DNA from: Cyanobacteria bacterium UBA1186
GTDB taxonomy: Bacteria > Cyanobacteriota > Vampirovibrionia > Gastranaerophilales > Gastranaerophilaceae
DNA: 13,339 nt
NCBI GenBank assembly: GCA_002309875.1
Contig: DBYM01000011.1
Span: 18,360 to 31,698 of the forward strand
Direction: 5' to 3'
Within the stretch, counting starts at the first letter, position 1; the number at the start of each line of letters is the position of its first letter. The translations under genes were made by a program, and so were the position numbers. Of this stretch, positions 12,876 to 13,339 are shown in pieces. The notes beneath the pieces were generated by a model. That model ran no database searches, had not been told where the DNA came from, and saw only the letters and a list, made by a program, of their open reading frames with translations.

Positions 12876-13339
12876 ATGAAAAGAAAACCCGTAATTGCAG
12901 TTGTAGGACGCCCGAACGTCGGCAAATCAACATTTGTAAACCGTCTTGTCGGTAAAAGACAGTCTATCGTAGATGACCTGCCCGGAGTTACCCGGGACAG
13001 GATATATTTTGACGTTGAATGGCAGAATAAACTGTTCACGGTAATCGATACCGGCGGAATTGTTCCCGGTGATGACGATGATATTATGGTTTCAATATAC
13101 GACCAGGCAAAAATTGCCTGCAATGAGGCCGAAAAAATTATTTTTCTTGTTGACGGTATTGAAGGAGTAACTCCTGTCGATACTGACATTGCCAACATTC
13201 TGAGGCAATCGGGAAAACCTGTATTTTTGGCGGTAAATAAGATTGATTCAAGCAATCAGATAACAATGCTCAGCGACTTTTATTCCCTTGCAATCGGAGA
13301 ACCGATTGCAATATCCGCACTGCATGGCTCGGGCGGAGT
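12876..13339 (+). CDS. der: Ribosome-assembly GTPase Der (EngA), 5' part
   Basis: 154 complete codons reach the right edge, covering most of the first GTPase domain; the second GTPase domain and KH-like domain lie outside. All five G motifs are visible: G1 GRPNVGKS (11-18), G2 Thr39 in PGVTRDR, G3 D58-T-G-G, G4 N121-K-I-D and G5 S147-A-L. The GRPNVGKST start near the N-terminus and the ISALHGSG ending of the G5 region are typical of Der rather than Era or TrmE. Der acts in the cytoplasm in late 50S subunit maturation and is normally essential. No Shine-Dalgarno precedes the ATG; TATATT lies 4 bases and TAATAT 9 bases upstream, with no clear -35 box. It is divergent from tdk. Confidence 0.95.
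   Translation, partial: MKRKPVIAVVGRPNVGKSTFVNRLVGKRQSIVDDLPGVTRDRIYFDVEWQNKLFTVIDTGGIVPGDDDDIMVSIYDQAKIACNEAEKIIFLVDGIEGVTPVDTDIANILRQSGKPVFLAVNKIDSSNQITMLSDFYSLAIGEPIAISALHGSGG

Noticed and set aside
12860..13255. Minus-strand frame of 131 codons opposite der
   Set aside because: Der is unmistakable from its five G motifs; the opposite frame has no recognisable features.
1..13339. Mobile element, prophage, CRISPR array or defence system
   Set aside because: No transposase, integrase, long direct or terminal repeats, regularly spaced repeats or defence-type domains were seen on either strand.

Overview
Organism. The window is low-GC, gene-dense DNA from a diderm (outer-membrane) bacterium. 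A complete RND efflux operon with its own outer-membrane factor shows the outer membrane. The best taxonomic marker is a Ycf23/DUF561 protein (1971..2726), a family otherwise typical of Cyanobacteria and algal plastids. Nothing photosynthetic is visible. Low GC, salvage functions (PnuC, thymidine kinase) and the general gene style fit a non-photosynthetic relative of cyanobacteria such as Gastranaerophilales (Vampirovibrionia/Melainabacteria) from an animal gut. This placement is inference from a few genes.

Layout. (1) 1..1843, minus strand: a secreted trypsin-like serine protease, then two related secreted proteins with a TrbI/VirB10-like sequence pattern. The last of these starts with GTG and runs off the left edge. 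(2) 1971..3281, plus strand: ycf23 and a membrane-anchored thioredoxin-like protein, transcribed from a near-consensus promoter and closed by a perfect 16-bp hairpin. (3) 3407..4304, plus: a 72-residue orphan protein and an unknown secreted protein. (4) 4361..10164, plus: a complete tripartite RND efflux operon (adaptor, pump, outer-membrane channel). (5) 10231..10479, plus: a small acidic protein with its own strong promoter, meeting tail to tail an unknown multi-pass membrane protein (10484..11470, minus). (6) 11495..12187, plus: a PnuC-type vitamin B3 transporter, whose 3' end overlaps that of thymidine kinase (12161..12778, minus). (7) 12876 to the end, plus: the first 154 codons of the essential ribosome-assembly GTPase Der.

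How it works together. The left third concerns the cell envelope: protease, surface/periplasmic proteins and an extracytoplasmic thioredoxin. The centre is one drug/metabolite efflux machine. The right end carries salvage functions (NAD precursor uptake, thymidine phosphorylation) and a housekeeping GTPase. No tRNA, rRNA, CRISPR array, insertion sequence or phage gene is visible, and no gene-free stretch exceeds 300 bases.

Most notable. The genes fall into two initiation classes. Some have clear Shine-Dalgarno sites. Others have none, but carry a promoter -10 box only 6 to 10 bases before the start codon, which predicts leaderless or nearly leaderless mRNAs. In one 24-bp divergent gap, a single hexamer can serve as the -10 box on both strands.
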